Of a DNA stretch of 7,831 bases, positions 6,260-7,831 are shown one piece after another. This stretch comes from Solirubrobacterales bacterium 70-9. Lineage in GTDB: Bacteria; Actinomycetota; Thermoleophilia; Solirubrobacterales; 70-9. Numbering within the stretch: the stretch's first letter is position 1; each line of letters starts with the position of its first letter. A program made the position numbers and the translations under genes. The stretch lies in NCBI GenBank assembly GCA_001898095.1, contig MKSH01000228.1:12073-19903 (forward strand), written 5' to 3'. Below the pieces are notes generated by a model. That model was not told the DNA's origin and searched no databases. It saw only the letters and a list, made by a program, of their open reading frames with translations.

Positions 6260-6901
6260 CTATTCGTTTGCCTCTTCTTTGGCTGGTCTTGGTCTCGGTG
6301 GGATAGGACTGGAGTTGACTGAAAAGGTCCCATCCGGTTCGGGACCCGGAACCCACGATCCCCTCCAGCAGTTCCTCCGGCGGCACCGCCATCGCCCGGC
6401 TAGCCGGATCAGCGTGTCGATCCGGCAGACCCGCTCGCCTTTCTCCAGAAGGCCGATCTCGGTGCTGTGCAGCGAGGCCCGCTTCGCCAACCGCTCCTGG
6501 GAGAGGTCTTCCCGTTTAAACACGCGGCGGAGGTTCTCGCCGAAGCGCCCCGCCCCGGCGAGGGCCTGATCCCGCTCATGCATCTCCGGCGACTTCGGGT
6601 GGAGGACCGATGTCCGGTGGCCGAAGATCCATTCTCGTCCGCGCCGGGCGCCGGCGCCGGAGTCCGACGGTTCCCACCGGGTCCCCACGAGCAACTGGTC
6701 GGGGGAGGCTTCGAGCGCGCGCCCCAACCTGACCAGCGTGGAGGTCAGCGGCATCCGTTCCCCGTGCTCCCACAGGCTGATCTGCGTACGGTAGACGCCC
6801 GCCCGCAGGGCGAGGGTCTCCTGGGAGATGTCGAGGAATTGCCGTCTACGTCTGACGCGCCGTCCCAGCTCCACGGCGACCCGTCGCTCGAACTCGCCCA
6901 T
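6260..6901 (-). CDS. Double-HTH XRE-family regulator with frame-altered second HTH
   Basis: A 213-residue protein with two XRE/Cro-type helix-turn-helix domains. The first is at about 8-74 (LGRRVRRRRQFLDISQETLA, then TQISLWEHGER). The second is at about 119-185 (FGENLRRVFKREDLSQERLA, then TEIGLLEKGER). It is presumably a DNA-binding repressor or regulator; the two halves may derive from two fused genes, since a Met (residue 107) precedes the second. The start is the ATG at 6901 because it overlaps the preceding minus-strand stop in TGATG. In the second HTH, residues 170-182 (6356-6394) read as an Arg/Cys/Trp-rich string, while the neighbouring frame there reads MAVPPEELLEGI, the normal end of such a domain. 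The expected WVPGPEPDGTF follows back in the main frame. Two compensating indels are therefore inferred, by mutation or sequencing error, so function of domain 2 is doubtful. Confidence 0.72.
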   Translation of the reverse strand: MGEFERRVAVELGRRVRRRRQFLDISQETLALRAGVYRTQISLWEHGERMPLTSTLVRLGRALEASPDQLLVGTRWEPSDSGAGARRGREWIFGHRTSVLHPKSPEMHERDQALAGAGRFGENLRRVFKREDLSQERLAKRASLHSTEIGLLEKGERVCRIDTLIRLAGRWRCRRRNCWRGSWVPGPEPDGTFSVNSSPIPPRPRPAKEEANE

Positions 6902-7111
6902 CAACCGATCGAGAAGCCGAGATCGGCCATCACCCGCACCGGCTTGATCGGCACGACGAAATCGCCCCTGTCGTCGGATCAGACCGGAGGAGGAGAGGCC
7001 CTTGACAGCGATTTCGAAGGCGTCGGATTCGCCCCAGTCTTAGCTCTGGCTTTGGCCTTCACCAATGACGTCAACAACCTCGCCCGCGCAGACGCTCGTG
7101 AACCGGGTAAT
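6901..7111 (-). pseudogene. Decayed gene of unknown family upstream of the XRE gene
   Basis: Minus-strand coding sense can be followed from about 7111 to the TGA at 6903-6901. One frame gives GEVVDVIGEGQSQS, then an in-frame TAA, then WGESDAFEIAVKGLSSSGLI. Near 6975 the sense moves to another frame by one extra base (in GATCCGACG) and continues DDRGDFVVPIKPVRVMADLG to its stop. That stop forms TGATG with the start of the XRE gene, the classic coupled arrangement, which argues that this was a real co-transcribed gene. A strong AGGAGG (7118-7113) overlaps the end of the gene before it but no ATG/GTG/TTG lies at a usable distance. I do not recognise the family. An alternative is that the breaks are sequencing errors and the gene is intact. 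Confidence 0.42.
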
Positions 7112-7116
7112 GCCTC

Positions 7117-7446
7117 CTAGGCCAGCACGAACCCCGGAATACCCTTTGCGCGCGTCGTGATTGAGCCGTCTCGATGGATGCGCAGGAGCAAGGTACCGCT
7201 TCGATCCTTCAACTCCACCTCACACTTCCAGCGACGAACACCTCGTGGGGCGCCGAGCTCATCGCATTGAACTGACTTGGCATGCTCCTCGTGCATTACC
7301 AAACGCTCCACTAGTTTGGTGGTTACGTGGGCAATGCCGCTACTGACACCATCCGCTGATGAGCGACCCGTGAGCACGAACACGCATACAGCAACGCCAG
7401 CCAAGACTGCTGCTACCGTCAACCAAAGCCGTTCGCTCGTCAACAT
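7117..7446 (-). CDS. Small membrane-anchored protein with two-Cys extracytoplasmic domain
   Basis: A 109-residue protein of unknown function. Residues 7-26 (LWLTVAAVLAGVAVCVFVLT) form one transmembrane segment or an uncleaved signal anchor. The remainder should be outside the cell and contains two cysteines, C61 and C75, spaced to form a disulfide, followed by a strand-rich segment VELKDRSGTLLLRIHRDGSI. The layout resembles small actinobacterial domains of the DUF4333 kind, but similarity is only in style. The ATG at 7446 overlaps the end of the preceding gene by seven bases, so the two are probably one operon. The stop is followed at once by an AGGAGG. Codon use is less GC-biased than in genes to the left, suggesting transfer. 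Confidence 0.62.
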   Translation of the reverse strand: MLTSERLWLTVAAVLAGVAVCVFVLTGRSSADGVSSGIAHVTTKLVERLVMHEEHAKSVQCDELGAPRGVRRWKCEVELKDRSGTLLLRIHRDGSITTRAKGIPGFVLA

Positions 7447-7831
7447 TGCGAATGCCCATTCCCTATCGAGGCGGTAATTCTAGATATTGCAACGCCATCC
7501 TCACTATACACTGGACCGCCCCATGCTTCGCCCTTGAACCACATTTTATTGGGACAGGATCTGGCTACGCGGATATAGCGATTCCATTCTGGCCCCGGGT
7601 TCGCAGCTTCGTTGCACTTTGATGCTTCCCACGCCACATGGCCAAGTATTTCAAGCCGTTGAAGGAGGCAAGCGCCCCCTCTCTCGTAGCCATAGTTCGG
7701 CGGAAGATCGCCAGACAAATTGCACTGCACTACTGCGTACGTTTCGAGGCTGTTAGGGCCGATGTGGGCGGGTTCTTCCGGACCATCCACTGCACAATGC
7801 ACGACACCGGCGCAAATGCCAAGGAAGCAAC
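7440..7831 (-). CDS. Low-GC secreted protein of unknown function (5' end outside window)
   Basis: The frame is open to the right edge, with 129 residues visible. The first visible residues, CFLGICAGVVHCA, look like the hydrophobic core and end of a signal peptide, followed by a mature start VDGPEEPAHIG; the true start therefore lies just beyond the window, not at the GTG at 7802. The mature part has five cysteines and many aromatic residues (YGYERGG, PEWNRYIRVARSC, MWFKGEAWGG), giving the look of a compact secreted domain. I recognise no family. The coding sequence is only about 50% GC in places (30 of 60 bases at 7501-7560), clearly below the rest of the window, and this supports horizontal origin. 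It overlaps the next gene's start by seven bases. Confidence 0.58.
   Translation of the reverse strand, partial: CFLGICAGVVHCAVDGPEEPAHIGPNSLETYAVVQCNLSGDLPPNYGYERGGACLLQRLEILGHVAWEASKCNEAANPGPEWNRYIRVARSCPNKMWFKGEAWGGPVYSEDGVAISRITASIGNGHSQC

Noticed and set aside
5466..6392. A 308-codon reverse-strand frame opposite vapBC
   Set aside because: It lies antisense to two well-supported genes. Only its first 12 codons look meaningful, and those belong to the frame-shifted HTH segment.
7001..7030. Plus-strand TTGACA resembling a -35 box
   Set aside because: No good -10 follows at 16-18 bases and no plus-strand gene lies downstream.
7088..7106. Minus-strand GGTTCA..CGAGCGTC resembling the tRNA-Thr 3' end (possible att site)
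   Set aside because: The match has a four-base gap and the opposite orientation to the tRNA, so it does not fit a direct-repeat attachment site.
1..7831. CRISPR array, insertion sequence or transposase
   Set aside because: No regularly spaced direct repeats, terminal inverted repeats around a gene, or transposase motifs were seen.

Overview
The window reads as chromosomal DNA of a high-GC Gram-positive bacterium. An actinobacterium of the Thermoleophilia/Solirubrobacterales type is my best guess. The grounds are strong G/C preference at third codon positions, exported beta-propeller proteins with Ser/Pro/Gly linkers and small Lys/Arg-rich C-terminal domains, a TMEM175-type channel, and XRE regulators in the style of that group. 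This is inference from style; no marker gene fixes the taxon.

Left part (1-5065). The window opens in the C-terminal part of a ThiF/E1-like adenylyltransferase with two CxxC zinc pairs. A small Cys-rich lipoprotein gene follows 9 bases later on the same strand. Its end overlaps, tail to tail, a minus-strand gene for a six-helix TMEM175 (DUF1211) K+ channel. Upstream of the channel, probably in the same transcript, is a secreted TolB/WD40-like protein. Across a 143-base divergent spacer, on the plus strand, lies a large secreted protein: eight repeats of about 50 residues (a predicted beta-propeller), a PKD domain and a C-terminal domain. These are envelope or exported functions.

Middle (5189-6140). 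A tRNA-Thr(CGU) gene is followed by a short stretch holding an inverted repeat and a possible 39-residue reverse-strand ORF. Next comes a complete type II toxin-antitoxin pair: a ribbon-helix-helix VapB-type antitoxin and a PIN-domain VapC-type RNase, with GTGA start/stop overlap. A perfect 11-bp hairpin lies 24 bases after vapC.

Right part (6141-7831). An adenine-depleted tract leads into a minus-strand gene for a double-HTH XRE regulator. Its second HTH carries a 13-codon segment in the wrong frame, bracketed by two compensating indels. Directly upstream, with a TGATG stop/start overlap, is the remnant of another gene, broken by one stop and one frameshift. Beyond it, base composition drops towards about 50% GC. 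Two overlapping minus-strand genes for a membrane-anchored and a secreted small protein run off the right edge. From the tRNA rightwards the region has accessory character: toxin-antitoxin pair, decayed regulator module and low-GC genes of unknown function. I see no CRISPR array, insertion sequence or complete novel defence system. The most unusual signal is the decayed or frame-altered XRE module at 6260-7111.
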